64,000 nucleotides of DNA from Fusibacter sp. 3D3 (GCF_001748365.1 NZ_BDHH01000002.1:355023-419022), one strand, 5' to 3'. Shown: positions 43,200-53,680, counted from the stretch's first letter. Made by a program: numbers and translations. The notes: a model not told the origin generated them from the letters alone.

Positions 43200-44642
43200 T
43201 TGAATAAATATAAGCATACTATTGGTTTCCATTTTCTTATGATTTTGACGTTCAGTTTATGCATTGTTTTCGTCGTCGAAAAACTAGTCCAGTGGCACGC
43301 CATAATTGCCGTTTCCTTTCTTTCAATTAGTTTATTTGGACTTTACTTATTCTTGGCAACACGTTATATGAAATTTCAAAGTTTGATCAATAGAACACTG
43401 ACAAACATACGCGAAGAAATGGTAAACACTCCTATTTATAATAAATTTATCATTGGCCCTCAAATAGAGGATACGCTTAAATTTTCACAAATTTTTCATC
43501 GCAGTTCGAAGAACTTTGAAAGAAGCATCCAGCTTGTACTTGAGTATATAAAGCAAAGTCATAACTCAATCATAGAATTAAATCGATTGAATGCCTGTAA
43601 AAGCAGTACTTTAGATACTATACTGGCTGTTAGCAATCACATTTTGGATCGCAATGCCGACGAGGATTTTTATACGCTTATTCTCAATTCTGCCATTGAT
43701 GTTATAGAAAACGCCACAAAAGGCAGTATCTTAGTCTTGAATGCCGAAACCAATAGATACGAATATCAAACTGCTGTTGGCTTTGAACTAGAATACCTAA
43801 AACATATTGACTATGCACTAGAAGAAACCTTTCTATATCAATACACAGATGGTAATTTAGATCAACCGATGGTCGTCTCGAGCGTTCAAGATTTCAGTCA
43901 TTCTATACTCTCTGAGGAAACCATCAAATGGCTCACCAAGGCAAATTGGTTAGAGGCCAAAGAAGCGCTTTCAACGCCCATTATGATTGATCATAAGCTC
44001 TATGCCATTTTAAACATCGATAGCAGCCAAGATAACGCATTTGATGCAGTTGACGTTCAACTCATCCAATTCTTCAGTGCACAAATTTCAATCGCAATTC
44101 GCAATAAACGCCTTGTGGATGAAACCGTAAAATTGTCCCAATTTGATAAACTTACAGGTGCATACAATCGCAACTACTTTGAAAAAATATTTGAATCTCA
44201 CAGCGAATTGACACTTGAGAATCTTGAACCCTATGCCATTGTACTCTGTGATTTAAACTTTTTGAAATCCATTAACGATACTTTTGGCCATACTGCAGGC
44301 GATCTCGTCCTTTCAGAATTTTCAAATCTCATTCAAAATTCTATTCGGGATTCAGATATTTTCTCCAGAGTAGGTGGTGATGAATTTGTGCTTCTTCTCA
44401 AAAACATTCATTACCAGAAAGCAGAAGAAAAAATGGCCTCTATATTTAATCGATATGAATATTATACGGTGAATTTTAACGGTCATAAGCTTCCCATCAG
44501 CTTTAGTTACGGTTTGGCTGCATCACCAGATGATTCGATGGTTTATGATGTTCTGATCAAGATCGCCGACGTCCGAATGTATGAATTTAAAAAGGCTTAT
44601 AAAGAAACGCACCAAGATATTTTGACTTCAATTCTACACTGA
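43200..44642 (+). CDS. Membrane-anchored GAF-GGDEF diguanylate cyclase
   Basis: A 480-residue protein. Two N-terminal membrane helices (about 7-28 and 34-54), a helical linker, a GAF-like sensor (about 140-305) and a C-terminal GGDEF domain with an intact RVGGDEFVLLL signature near residue 398 make it a probable c-di-GMP synthase. A TTG start at 43200 is preferred because AAGGAGG lies 8 bases upstream. An in-frame GTG at 43182 would put that site inside the gene. It is divergent from NfeD and 29 bases ahead of pepF. Confidence 0.9.
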   Translation: MNKYKHTIGFHFLMILTFSLCIVFVVEKLVQWHAIIAVSFLSISLFGLYLFLATRYMKFQSLINRTLTNIREEMVNTPIYNKFIIGPQIEDTLKFSQIFHRSSKNFERSIQLVLEYIKQSHNSIIELNRLNACKSSTLDTILAVSNHILDRNADEDFYTLILNSAIDVIENATKGSILVLNAETNRYEYQTAVGFELEYLKHIDYALEETFLYQYTDGNLDQPMVVSSVQDFSHSILSEETIKWLTKANWLEAKEALSTPIMIDHKLYAILNIDSSQDNAFDAVDVQLIQFFSAQISIAIRNKRLVDETVKLSQFDKLTGAYNRNYFEKIFESHSELTLENLEPYAIVLCDLNFLKSINDTFGHTAGDLVLSEFSNLIQNSIRDSDIFSRVGGDEFVLLLKNIHYQKAEEKMASIFNRYEYYTVNFNGHKLPISFSYGLAASPDDSMVYDVLIKIADVRMYEFKKAYKETHQDILTSILH

Positions 44643-44671
44643 TTTACAAAAACATTAATAGGAGGATCAAA

Positions 44672-46444
44672 ATGAACTATAATTGGAGTTTGAACGCACT
44701 TTATACCGACTTTGACTCAGCAGATTTTAAAAAAGATTTTAATGCGCTTGAAATGGAACTTGAAGCCTTAAACAAAGCTGCCCAGTCTTTAAAAGATGGC
44801 GAGTCACTCGAGATCTATTTTAGGCACTACGAAAGTTTTAACATATTAGTGGCTAAGCTCTACTCTTATTGTAACCTAACTTTCTCAGTCAATACCAAAC
44901 ACGAAAAGGCACTTCAATATTCGGATAAGATTCTAACCCTCTATAACAATGCCACACTTGCAAAAGCCAAATGTGTTCATTTTCTAAATCAAATAGAAGC
45001 TATCGATGCGGTCATCCAGCACTCTGAATATCTGTCTTCATTATCCTTTATCATCATGAGATTAAAAGCGTCTGGAACGCATATGCTTTCTGAATCCGAA
45101 GAAGTTATCGCCTCTAAGTTATCTCAAACGGGCTCAAATGCTTGGAGTACTCTACAAAGCAAGTTGACTTCAACACTCACTGCAACCCTCATATTAGAGG
45201 ATAAAACAGAAGTTTTACCAATCGCAACCCTCCGAAATTTGGCAAAAGATTCTGATCCTAAGGTTCGAAAAGCAGCCTATGAGGCCGAACTTTTAGCTTA
45301 TTCAAAAATAGATGAAGCTATTGCACTTTCACTAAATAGTATAAAAGGTGAAGTCATTACCATGAGCGAACTCAGAGGGTATGCTTCTCCTTTAGATAAA
45401 ACCCTTGAAGATTCGAGAATGTCTAAAAAATCACTTGATGCCATGTTCAGCGCCATACAAAAATACATTCCAGAATTTCAAAAATATCTTGTAGCAAAAG
45501 GGAAATTTTTGAATCATCAAAATGGGCTCCCTTTTTATGATCTCTTTGCCCCTGTCGGCACTCAGTGCAAAAAGTATACCTATGAAGAAGGCTGTGAATT
45601 CGTCTTGACTAATTTCAAGCAATTTTCAGATAGACTCTACCAAGTGGCTAAAGATGCCATGGATAAATCTTGGATTGATGTAGAGCCCAAAGACGGCAAA
45701 GTTAACGGTGCTTTCTGTTCGGATCAACACCCTATAAAAGAATTTAGAGTGATGCTCAATTATACGGGAAATTTAGGTGATGTAACCACTTTAGCGCATG
45801 AACTCGGTCATGGCTATCATGTAATGTGTACCCTTGATGAGAACATTTTAAATACAGATGCACCCATGCCTCTGGCCGAAACTGCATCTACATTCTGCGA
45901 GACCATCGTCAATAATGCGGCTCTTGAAATCGCTTCAAAAGAGGAAGCCATTACTATTTTAGAGAATGCTCTACAAGATGCCACTCAAGTTATCTGTGAC
46001 ATCTACTCAAGATTTTTGTTTGAATCTGCTTTATTCGATACACGTGTGGATCATCCGCTTTCTGTGGCAGAATTTAAAGAAGCCATGCTAAACGCTCAAA
46101 AAGAAGCTTACGGTGCTGGGCTTGATCACGATTATCTTCATCCTTATATGTGGCTCATCAAACCGCATTATTATTCAGCTGATCTCAATTTTTATAATTT
46201 CCCGTATGCCTTTGGATTACTCTTTGCGAAAGGTCTCTATGCAAAATATCTTGAAGATAAAACATACTTTGTAGAGCATTATGACCAGCTGCTTGCGTCA
46301 GCAGGGAAAATGGCCATCGTGGATGTTTGTAAACTTATGGATATTGATGTTGAATCAGAAGCCTTTTGGATTAAATCACTTGAAATCATCAAAAAAGATA
46401 TTGTTCTCTTTGAATCTCTCATTCAAAAAAGTTATCCACAATAA
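44672..46444 (+). CDS. pepF: Oligoendopeptidase F (M3 family)
   Basis: A 590-residue zinc metallopeptidase. The catalytic HELGHGYH motif is near residue 376 and the third ligand is in PLAETASTFCET about 25 residues later. The N-terminal helical domain and the C-terminal YNFPYAFGLLFAKGLYAKY block are typical of PepF. It hydrolyses peptides of roughly 7-17 residues in the cytoplasm. The ATG has a GGAGGATCAAA site. Its 3' end overlaps a DnaA-box-like TTATCCACA. Confidence 0.95.
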   Translation: MNYNWSLNALYTDFDSADFKKDFNALEMELEALNKAAQSLKDGESLEIYFRHYESFNILVAKLYSYCNLTFSVNTKHEKALQYSDKILTLYNNATLAKAKCVHFLNQIEAIDAVIQHSEYLSSLSFIIMRLKASGTHMLSESEEVIASKLSQTGSNAWSTLQSKLTSTLTATLILEDKTEVLPIATLRNLAKDSDPKVRKAAYEAELLAYSKIDEAIALSLNSIKGEVITMSELRGYASPLDKTLEDSRMSKKSLDAMFSAIQKYIPEFQKYLVAKGKFLNHQNGLPFYDLFAPVGTQCKKYTYEEGCEFVLTNFKQFSDRLYQVAKDAMDKSWIDVEPKDGKVNGAFCSDQHPIKEFRVMLNYTGNLGDVTTLAHELGHGYHVMCTLDENILNTDAPMPLAETASTFCETIVNNAALEIASKEEAITILENALQDATQVICDIYSRFLFESALFDTRVDHPLSVAEFKEAMLNAQKEAYGAGLDHDYLHPYMWLIKPHYYSADLNFYNFPYAFGLLFAKGLYAKYLEDKTYFVEHYDQLLASAGKMAIVDVCKLMDIDVESEAFWIKSLEIIKKDIVLFESLIQKSYPQ

Positions 46445-46557
46445 TAGAATTATGTGAAGCAAACAGATGTTTGTCAACAGTATCCACAGACTTATCCACA
46501 ATTTTAGCTTTTCCCTGTTGAAATCCTGTTAATTTTAACGGTTTACAGTGTGGATAA
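46432..46557. other. DnaA-box cluster between convergent genes
   Basis: Exact TTATCCACA boxes occur at 46432-46440 and 46492-46500, an inverted exact box at 46549-46557, and a one-mismatch box (GTATCCACA) at 46480-46488. No replication gene is adjacent. The remainder of the 46445-46662 gap holds a terminator and no gene. Confidence 0.65.
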
Positions 46558-46634
46558 ACCCAATTATCTGTTTTTAACCCGGCTCTATGATTAAGAGGGT
46601 TAAGGCGGTTAAAGGGAAAAGTCACCACGATTTC

Positions 46635-46676
46635 AAAAAAAGGATTTGAGCTCAAATAGGGCTCAAATCCTTTTTA
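46635..46676. terminator. Terminator at the pepF/rocB-like convergence
   Basis: AAAAAGGATTTGAGC and GCTCAAATCCTTTTT form a 15-bp stem (right arm 46661-46675) with a 9-base loop. The minus-strand gene's stop codon lies inside the right arm. Confidence 0.85.
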
Positions 46677-48231
46677 TATGAATTAATAAATTTTCTAATA
46701 TCATCGGCACGGTTTCTTCTAGATCTTTTTTGAAAACACGCTCCGTTTTTTGATGCAAATCCTTACCCCAAGGCCCAATTATGGAACACGGAATATTGAG
46801 TTTGTTCAATTTTTCAAAATTGATGCTATAACGTTTATTCATGAGTGGCATATTATTTTCTATAGCTTCCGCACTTGTCTGCATCCCTTTAAGATAACTC
46901 ATATCACAAATTTTCATAAAAAAGGGTTCATTTCTATAAGAAAAGCCACATTTAGAACACGCTTCTTCAATGACTTCGTTGAAGTGTTCCATGTGAAAAT
47001 CCGTGGCATCAACAGCTGGATAAAAAGGCGCCAACAACCCAATAACCACCACGGGATGATCAAACTCTAAAAATTCCATGATATGCTTAATGAGCATCAC
47101 CGTAAGCCGTTGATCATTCATTTCTGAATGGAGTTCTAAGTATTGATTTACAAAAGCCTCAGCATCGGTTTTCTCTTCAAGTAATGCTATTAATTCCTCG
47201 TAAAGCAACACTTTCGTTTTAAACTCTTTGACACATTCGAATGATCTCAAACCTTGTTTTCTTAAAAATTCATTTTGAGAATAGTTGAACTGATTGATCG
47301 CATCCTCCAATGACCACACACACAACTCTTTAAGTTGAGAGAGTTTCGCATCCAAGCAATCTTTTAAAAACATCCAGTTAAAAAAAGCACTTGCAAATTC
47401 TGGTGTAGTCACATCATATTGCTCTTTCAAATCTCTTAAATATAGAAAAGTAGGTGGCGGCGTCATTTTTTTATATTTGACATCGCCCATCTCAGTATTA
47501 AGTTCAACCGCCTTAACGATTTCAGTTAGAATACTGATTGGATTAAGCCCCGAGAAGACATCACCCGTGTGAACAGGAATCCCCTTTGCGACAATAAGTG
47601 GCATCATTTTACCCGCAGAACCTGAGTAAGTGACAAATTCTTCATCACATCGCCGTTCATGAGGTTCTGTTAAAAATGCACTGTGAAAATGAAGCGCATA
47701 TCGAGCGCGCAGAGTCTCTATTAATTCAATGCAATGACGCATACCTGCTGATAAATTTTCTTCATCAGGCACCGCAAGAAATAGAATATTGGGATACTCA
47801 TCACTTAAAGTAGCTCTTTCTAAAAGCGCGAGGTTTATAGCAATCCCGGCTTTCATATCACAACTCCCTCTTCCAAAAATCCATTGATCGGGTTCAGATT
47901 CTAAATCTCCAAATTTAGTTCTTAAAAAATCCGAATCAAAAGCATGTGCTCTAAACTCACCATATTGCTCAATGCCGACAATATCATGGTGACCAAATAA
48001 AATCACGGTTTCTTTAGCGCCTTTATCGACAAGTGCCCAAATACAACTTCGCTCCAAACGATCATTCGGCAAAAGTGATCGCCCACACAATGTCTTATTT
48101 TTTTTAAAGTAATCCATATCTTCAATTAAATCCAGCAAAAGTGATTCAAATTCTTTTTCATGAAAAGAATCTGAATCACTTCTACATGACATCAGTTTGT
48201 AAAAATGATCTAGTACTATTTTTTGTGACAT
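46663..48231 (-). CDS. M20 family zinc peptidase, RocB-like
   Basis: A 522-residue M20 metallohydrolase. Metal-binding motifs are FGHHDIVGIEQYG near residue 83, GRGSCDMKAGIAIN (the bridging Asp) near 126, and VPDEENLSAG near 160. The size and architecture match RocB, a protein in Bacillus arginine/ornithine utilisation of unproven biochemistry. I start at the ATG with GAGGATG upstream; a longer frame reaches into a repeat. With the arc genes in the same window, a role in amino-acid or peptide catabolism is plausible. Confidence 0.85.
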   Translation of the reverse strand: MSQKIVLDHFYKLMSCRSDSDSFHEKEFESLLLDLIEDMDYFKKNKTLCGRSLLPNDRLERSCIWALVDKGAKETVILFGHHDIVGIEQYGEFRAHAFDSDFLRTKFGDLESEPDQWIFGRGSCDMKAGIAINLALLERATLSDEYPNILFLAVPDEENLSAGMRHCIELIETLRARYALHFHSAFLTEPHERRCDEEFVTYSGSAGKMMPLIVAKGIPVHTGDVFSGLNPISILTEIVKAVELNTEMGDVKYKKMTPPPTFLYLRDLKEQYDVTTPEFASAFFNWMFLKDCLDAKLSQLKELCVWSLEDAINQFNYSQNEFLRKQGLRSFECVKEFKTKVLLYEELIALLEEKTDAEAFVNQYLELHSEMNDQRLTVMLIKHIMEFLEFDHPVVVIGLLAPFYPAVDATDFHMEHFNEVIEEACSKCGFSYRNEPFFMKICDMSYLKGMQTSAEAIENNMPLMNKRYSINFEKLNKLNIPCSIIGPWGKDLHQKTERVFKKDLEETVPMILENLLIHIKRI

Positions 48232-48270
48232 ATTATATTCATCCTCGATTATCATGAAAATTTCAATTAT

Positions 48271-48330
48271 GGTCAGAGTGTCAAAGCAGTTTCGCATAAA
48301 TCCTCTAACATGACGTACATTCCATTATAT
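48271..48330 (-). repeat. Dispersed repeat, family B, copy 2
   Basis: The complement of this segment matches 13624-13697 in order: ATGGAATGTACG, TTAGAGGATTTATGCGAAAC, TTTGACACTCT. It is shorter by several bases in the middle and lies between the MCP and RocB-like genes. Confidence 0.7.
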
Positions 48331-48370
48331 TTTAACATAACTGAACTTATATAGATACGATAATTCGAGC

Positions 48371-50497
48371 TTAAATATCAAATTTTTCCACATGTGCCTT
48401 TAAACTTCTGGAGGTATTTCTGACATTTCCCACTTCTTTATAAACGGATTCAGATACACTCACGATATCGCCCACATTATTTGCAACTTCATTAATACCA
48501 GATGTACTTTCCCCTATATTAACAGCAATGCTACCGATTGATCGATTGACATCCTCTACTGAAACCTTCATCGCCTGCATGGTCAGATCAAATCTTGTAA
48601 AGAGATTATTAAGCGTTGTCGCATCATTATCATACTGATCTCCAAGACCTAATAAAAGCTCATAGTCCTTCATCACATTTTCCTCAATAAAGGAGGTGAG
48701 TTCATTTGCACTCTTGCTCAAATCTTCAACGGAGTCTACTACAATCCCAATCACACTTTGAATTTCGTTAGCAGATTTTTGGCTTGTAGAAGCCAGTTTT
48801 CGAATTTCATCTGCTACTACAGCAAACCCTCTACCAGCATCACCCGCACGAGCCGCTTCTATCGCTGCATTGAGTGCAAGTAAATTGGTCTGCTCTGCAA
48901 TATTCATAATCGCATCCGTTAATTTATTGACTTTCTCAACATCTTTTGCTTTGTACATGGCCTCCGATAAAGTGATTTTTGCCCCTTTATAGAGCGTATT
49001 TGCCTTTTTTTGAGCCTCAACGGATTGATTTTTTATATTTTGACTTCTTGCCTTGATTTCACTGGCAAATTGTAGGCCTTCCTGAGATTGTAAAACGACT
49101 TCACTGATTTTCGTATCAATTTCGTCGGTGGTCGCATAGATTTCATCTGCAGCAGCATTCGTTTCTTCCATGCTGGCTGTCAATTGTTGCACGCTTGCAG
49201 AAATTTCTTCAATATAGTGATTTAATGCCTCCACGCGTTTTTCTACCGCTTCTGCCAACCGATCTAGAGTTATTGAATTTTCATCCACATCTACCAGTAC
49301 TTCTCGAAGGATTTGATTATAAAGATTGAAGGCACCTGCTAATTCATGAAATTCATCCTTGTTTTTCAACACAATTTGCTTTTTTAAATCTCTATTTTGT
49401 GCAGCCTCTTTGAGATCATTTTTTACGATATTAAGGGGCCTTGTAATCGATCTTAAATTAATAATCGCAATCAAAATAGCTAAAATAATTGAAACCGCTA
49501 AGACAATAAGAGAATTCTTAATAGATGCATTTCTGAGTTGCGCTATTGCAGTCGTCTGTTTAGTGGACGCATTTACAGCACTCTTATTGATAAATTCAGT
49601 GGCATTCACAAGATCCTTTTGCTTAAAGCCAAGATCACTGTTTACGGAAAGCAACGCTTTCACAGCAGTTTCATATTGGCCTAGTTCAGATGTCAAGGTC
49701 TCTAAGGCACTTAAAAATATGCCTTGATCACTGATCATCTGAAGTTCACTGATTGACTCTTTAATACTGACCATAAAACCAGAAGCTTGATCCATTTGCT
49801 TTTTGTCACGTGTCAGTAAATATTTGCTTTCTAAACTTCTGATATGTTCAATGTTATTCTGAATGCCTCCAATGAGAAGACGCACTTCTGTATCCGTTTC
49901 GAAAGAAGCGCCTTCACTTGATATCATGTCCGAAAGTCGGTCTAAACCGCCCTCTATCTGGCTTCCAAATTGACCGCTCACAGTTGTGATCTGAACTACT
50001 AGAGCGTCACGTTCAGCCGTTAAATTGGAATAGGCCTCAAATTCTCCTAAATATTTCGAAACACCGGTCAATATATTTCTGAGATCGGCAGAAGTTTTAG
50101 AATCAATATTCTGACTTCTTAAAGCTTGTGTCTGTTTTTCAATCGTCTCTAGATTTTTAATAATTTCGGTTTTTAGATTTTCATCTGCATCAGAATCATA
50201 GGCCATCTGCGCTATAATCGTTTGATTAAGAACTTGTTCAATATCTCTGATTTTTTCATAAAAACCCACTTTTTCGTTTATTGCCCTCATTTGATTGATC
50301 GCATATCCCACGGAAAGTCCAATGAGACTTACCAGTAATAGAAAAGATAAAATAAGTTTTAATTGAACACTTATATTGATTTTCTTAAATTTGCTCTTTT
50401 TTATTTTGGAATCGTATACCGATGATTTCACAGATTTCCTTTTGAAAGTGTCTTTAAGTTTTTTTACCCCATCATTGAATCGAATTTGGATGCCCAT
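48371..50497 (-). CDS. Methyl-accepting chemotaxis protein
   Basis: A 708-residue transducer. It has a basic cytoplasmic start, a first membrane helix near 45-65, a ~260-residue extracellular helical sensor region, and a second helix near 328-348. A HAMP region ([25 protein letters not shown]) follows, then the signalling domain with the highly conserved hairpin tip [35 protein letters not shown], given here as family consensus recognition rather than new data. The ligand is unknown. It is monocistronic. Confidence 0.95.
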   Translation of the reverse strand: MGIQIRFNDGVKKLKDTFKRKSVKSSVYDSKIKKSKFKKINISVQLKLILSFLLLVSLIGLSVGYAINQMRAINEKVGFYEKIRDIEQVLNQTIIAQMAYDSDADENLKTEIIKNLETIEKQTQALRSQNIDSKTSADLRNILTGVSKYLGEFEAYSNLTAERDALVVQITTVSGQFGSQIEGGLDRLSDMISSEGASFETDTEVRLLIGGIQNNIEHIRSLESKYLLTRDKKQMDQASGFMVSIKESISELQMISDQGIFLSALETLTSELGQYETAVKALLSVNSDLGFKQKDLVNATEFINKSAVNASTKQTTAIAQLRNASIKNSLIVLAVSIILAILIAIINLRSITRPLNIVKNDLKEAAQNRDLKKQIVLKNKDEFHELAGAFNLYNQILREVLVDVDENSITLDRLAEAVEKRVEALNHYIEEISASVQQLTASMEETNAAADEIYATTDEIDTKISEVVLQSQEGLQFASEIKARSQNIKNQSVEAQKKANTLYKGAKITLSEAMYKAKDVEKVNKLTDAIMNIAEQTNLLALNAAIEAARAGDAGRGFAVVADEIRKLASTSQKSANEIQSVIGIVVDSVEDLSKSANELTSFIEENVMKDYELLLGLGDQYDNDATTLNNLFTRFDLTMQAMKVSVEDVNRSIGSIAVNIGESTSGINEVANNVGDIVSVSESVYKEVGNVRNTSRSLKAHVEKFDI

Positions 50498-50720
50498 GTT
50501 TTCCCCTTCCTAATAAATCAACTCATAGAATTGTCAATTTATTATTACATCAATTGATGACCATCGCAATATTTTAATGCAAGTTTTGTTGAGTTTTAAC
50601 AACCACTTAACTTCACACTAACATTGGCGGATTACACGCATTCTCATCACAAAATTTTAATCCGCATTTTTAGAGCTTGTTATGTTATACTTATTTTGAA
50701 AGTAAGGAAAGGGTGACATT

Positions 50721-51281
50721 ATGAAAATTGTAGAAATTTTTTGCGATGGGGCTTGTTCTGGTAATGGACAAGAGACAAATGTAGGTGGCTGGGGTGCGGT
50801 TCTCGTTTGCAACGGCCAAAAAAAAGAACTCTTTGGCGGTGAAGCTGCAACCACTAACAATATCATGGAATTGACTGCAGCTATAGAAGCCCTTAAGAGT
50901 TTAAAAACAACTTCACTTGAAGTTCGAATCTTTTCAGACAGTGCTTATGTAGTCAATTGCTTTAGAGAAGGTTGGTATCAAAAATGGCGATTAAACGGTT
51001 GGCGAAATTCTAAAAAAGAACCTGTTGAAAACAAACTGCTCTGGGAAACTTTGATCCATCTTGTAGAGTCGTTTTCAAAAGTTGAATTTTATAAAATAAA
51101 AGGTCATCTAAACTTAAACCTCAAAGCGGATGTTCAAAAATGGTATAAAAAATTTAATGACAACAACGGTCTTCAGTTTTCACTCGATGAATTCATAAAT
51201 GTAAGTACGTACAATCATCTTGCTGATGAACTCGCCAACAAAGGGATGGCGCCTTATAAAGAGAAGACGCCCACCCTATAA
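50721..51281 (+). CDS. rnhA: Ribonuclease HI
   Basis: A 186-residue RNase H that degrades RNA in RNA-DNA hybrids. The four-acid active site is visible: D in IFCDGACSGNG (residue 9), E in NNIMELTAAIEAL, D in IFSDSAYVVN and D in YNHLADELAN, with the catalytic His in KIKGH. It is about 30 residues longer than E. coli RNase HI because of an insertion between the His loop and the final Asp (LNLKADVQKWYKKFNDNNG). The ATG has an AAAGGGTG site. A very strong terminator follows. Confidence 0.93.
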   Translation: MKIVEIFCDGACSGNGQETNVGGWGAVLVCNGQKKELFGGEAATTNNIMELTAAIEALKSLKTTSLEVRIFSDSAYVVNCFREGWYQKWRLNGWRNSKKEPVENKLLWETLIHLVESFSKVEFYKIKGHLNLNLKADVQKWYKKFNDNNGLQFSLDEFINVSTYNHLADELANKGMAPYKEKTPTL

Positions 51282-51286
51282 TCATG

Positions 51287-51345
51287 ATCAAAACGGCCTG
51301 CACACCTATAGAATGGTTACTACTAGGTGTGCAGGCCGTTTTGAT
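51287..51345. terminator. Very stable bidirectional terminator
   Basis: The 22-bp perfect arms at 51287-51308 and 51324-51345 (core ACGGCCTGCACACC) enclose a 15-base loop between convergent rnhA and the HD-domain gene. Confidence 0.85.
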
Positions 51346-51381
51346 TTAAAAGAAGGATCCCAGAGCACATACTCTCACTGG

Positions 51382-51951
51382 TTACAGCAATGACAAGCCT
51401 TCTTTGTTCAATTCAGCTTCTCTTTCTGAAAGGGCTTGAATCACATGGTCAATGTGTTCTGTAAGATCAACCCCAAGTTCTTCTGAACCCTTTGCAATGT
51501 CTTCTCTACTCACTGCACGCGCAAATGCTTTATCCTTGAGTTTTTTCTTAACCGACTTAGAGGCAAGTCCAACAAACTTATCGGGTCTCACAAGTGCCAC
51601 AGCTACCACGAAACTTGAAAGTTCATCCACTGCAAAAAGAGTCTTTGCCATAGAAGTCTCTCGTGGTGTATTGGTATGATCCCCATGTCCTTTAACCGCT
51701 GTTACAAAGGCTTCATCATAACCATGAGACCTCAATAAATCAAGTGCCATCAGTGGATGTTCCTCAGGATATTTTTCAAAATCAATATCATGTAAAAGCC
51801 CACATTGTCCCCATAATTCTAAAGGTTCATCAAAATAAGCCGAATACCATCTCATACTGGCTTCTACTGCAAGACAGTGCTTAATCAAACTTTCACTTTT
51901 AACTTCTGTCTTCAGCAGCTCAAAAGCTTCCTTACGTTCCATTATACTCAT
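51382..51951 (-). CDS. HD/HDIG-domain phosphohydrolase
   Basis: A 189-residue protein. HCLAVEASMRWY near residue 28 and CGLLHDIDFEKYPEEHP near 55 give the His and HD metal ligands, with the C-terminal AVDELSSFVVAVAL helix typical of HDIG hydrolases. Its substrate is unknown; nucleotides or other phosphate esters are usual. The ATG with AGGAGG eight bases upstream is chosen over a longer frame. Confidence 0.85.
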   Translation of the reverse strand: MSIMERKEAFELLKTEVKSESLIKHCLAVEASMRWYSAYFDEPLELWGQCGLLHDIDFEKYPEEHPLMALDLLRSHGYDEAFVTAVKGHGDHTNTPRETSMAKTLFAVDELSSFVVAVALVRPDKFVGLASKSVKKKLKDKAFARAVSREDIAKGSEELGVDLTEHIDHVIQALSEREAELNKEGLSLL

Positions 51952-52015
51952 GTTTTTCCTCCTGATCTCTTTTATATATTTTACCACTTTTTTATGCGCA
52001 TGAGACTAATGATCT

Positions 52016-52047
52016 AAAAAAAGCCTCTGAAATTTATCAAAGGCTTT
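52016..52047 (-). terminator. Terminator after rubrerythrin
   Basis: AAAGCCT/AGGCTTT arms (52020-52026 and 52041-52047) are followed on the minus strand by TTTTT. They close the oxidative-stress operon. Confidence 0.75.
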
Positions 52048-52073
52048 ACATTTATATTATGACTCTTCTGAAC

Positions 52074-52646
52074 TTAGTAGTTCGTTTCTTTTAATTCAAA
52101 ATGAGCTTGTGGATGTAAACAGGTTGGACAAGTTTGCGGTGCCTCTGTACCTTCGTGAACATAACCACATTTGTCGCATTTCCATCTAACGGATTCTTCT
52201 TTTCTGAAAACAAGACCTTTTTCAATGTTTTCCGCAAGTTTATTATATCTATTTTCATGCTCAATTTCAGCTTTAGCAATAAATTCAAACGCTACAGCTA
52301 CTTTTGGGAAACCTTCTTCTTTCGCTATTTTCGCAAACTCAGGATAAAGAAGTGTCCACTCTTCATTTTCGCCCATTGCAGCAGCTTTTAAATTTTCAAG
52401 TGTAGTGCCCACTATACCCGCTGGATATGTTGCCGTGATTTCTACATCGCCACCTTCTAAGAAGCTAAAAAATCGACCTGCATGAATTCTTTCATTATCA
52501 GCCGTTTCTAAAAATATTTTTGCAATTTGCTTGTAACCTTCTTTGTCCGCTTTGCTTGCAAACATGGTGTATCTGTTTCTTGCTTGAGATTCACCTGCAA
52601 AAGCCTTTAATAAATTTTGTTCTGTTTGAGTCCCTTTAATAGACAT
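52074..52646 (-). CDS. rbr: Rubrerythrin
   Basis: A 190-residue peroxide reductase. The N-terminal four-helix diiron domain has E ligands in NLLKAFAGESQARNRY, ETADNERIHAGRF and AIEFIAKAEIEHENRYN-like segments. The C-terminal rubredoxin domain has CDKCGYVHEG and CPTCLHPQ near residues 157-177. It converts H2O2 to water in anaerobes. It is the last gene of the HTH-rubredoxin-perR-desulfoferrodoxin-ferritin-rubrerythrin cluster. Confidence 0.97.
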   Translation of the reverse strand: MSIKGTQTEQNLLKAFAGESQARNRYTMFASKADKEGYKQIAKIFLETADNERIHAGRFFSFLEGGDVEITATYPAGIVGTTLENLKAAAMGENEEWTLLYPEFAKIAKEEGFPKVAVAFEFIAKAEIEHENRYNKLAENIEKGLVFRKEESVRWKCDKCGYVHEGTEAPQTCPTCLHPQAHFELKETNY

Positions 52647-52695
52647 TAATTTACCTCCCTTTTGAATCTTTATTTAACTTACCACACACCTTCTT

Positions 52696-53202
52696 TTAAA
52701 TAACAGGTGGTGTGAATACCCTTGCTCCAAGTTCACGATCAAGCATGAGCATGCCGTGTCCTTCGCCGTTGATCAATTTAAGTTCATTAATAATTTTTTC
52801 AGCAGAACTTTCTTCTTCAACTTGTTCATCGATGAACCATACCATTAAATTGCGAGTAGGTCGATCTTTCTCATCCTCTGCAATATCAGCGATATTGTTT
52901 AAAAGTGCTGTCACATGTCTTTCATGCTCAAGTGTCTGCTCGAATATTTCGATGACGTTCTTCCACTCAATTTGTGGTTTTTCAATGGACTCTAATACAA
53001 CTCTTCCGCCTCTTTCGTTCAAGAACGTAAAAAATCTCATTGCATGAAATTGTTCTTCTTCGAATTGAACACGCATCCAAGTTGCAAACCCTGGTAAGTT
53101 TATGCTTTCAAGATATGCCGACATCGAAAGATACAAGTATGCAGAATACATTTCAGCATTAATTTGTTCATTTATCACTTTTTCTAATTTTGAATTTATC
53201 AC
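52696..53202 (-). CDS. ftn: Bacterial non-heme ferritin
   Basis: A 168-residue ferritin that oxidises and stores iron. Ferroxidase residues appear in NEQINAEMYSAYLYLSM (first Glu), FEEEQFHAMRFF (Glu and His) and FIDEQVEEESSAEKIINEL. Its length is usual for FtnA. Sitting between desulfoferrodoxin and rubrerythrin, it would remove Fe(II) during oxidative stress. Confidence 0.95.
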   Translation of the reverse strand: MINSKLEKVINEQINAEMYSAYLYLSMSAYLESINLPGFATWMRVQFEEEQFHAMRFFTFLNERGGRVVLESIEKPQIEWKNVIEIFEQTLEHERHVTALLNNIADIAEDEKDRPTRNLMVWFIDEQVEEESSAEKIINELKLINGEGHGMLMLDRELGARVFTPPVI

Positions 53203-53302
53203 GACTTTCCTCCTTCATTGGTTTTGAACATTTGCAATCTTTTATTGATTTTCATAAAATGAGAGTTCAGCACTAAGTACTAAACTCTATAATGAATCTC
53301 AT

Positions 53303-53680
53303 TTATAATTCGTTTTTCCAAAGACCATGGAGATTACAATACTCTCTTGCCTTAATTGCTTTTTCATCTGTTTTAAAAATGGCAACTGGCTCATCTCCTG
53401 GATTTAAAAATGTAATCAACGTTTCTGTTTCAGTAATCAATTCGATCCATTCAATATAGTGTTCTTCTTTCATTGGATGAAGTGTAGAACCCACCGTAAC
53501 TTTATAACCGCCCGCGATGTTTTCGATCACTGGTACATGTTTTTCAGTTGAAGAATCCGCCGATTTTTCTTCTAAAAGGGTCATATCTTGATCACAACAG
53601 ACAAGTGTGCCACCACCTACATGTTCTACTTCAACGATGTTGCCACAAACGCCACATTTATATACGTCTAATCTTTTCAT
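53303..53680 (-). CDS. dfx: Desulfoferrodoxin (superoxide reductase)
   Basis: A 125-residue two-iron superoxide reductase. The N-terminal desulforedoxin-like site has cysteines in [11 protein letters not shown] and VCCDQDM. The catalytic iron site has His in EKHVPVIE, in [14 protein letters not shown], and Cys-His in EYCNLHGLW at the C-terminus. It reduces superoxide to H2O2, which rubrerythrin can then remove, with rubredoxin as electron carrier; both are encoded in the same cluster. Its AGGAGG site overlaps the end of the displaced perR tail. Confidence 0.97.
   Translation of the reverse strand: MKRLDVYKCGVCGNIVEVEHVGGGTLVCCDQDMTLLEEKSADSSTEKHVPVIENIAGGYKVTVGSTLHPMKEEHYIEWIELITETETLITFLNPGDEPVAIFKTDEKAIKAREYCNLHGLWKNEL

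Noticed and set aside
46419-46655. A 78-residue minus-strand frame over the DnaA-box cluster
   Set aside because: It lies across DnaA boxes and the terminator, has no ribosome binding site, and overlaps the pepF end.
48232-48297. A 22-residue N-terminal extension of the RocB-like protein
   Set aside because: It reaches into the family B repeat, and a proper ribosome binding site precedes the ATG at 48231.
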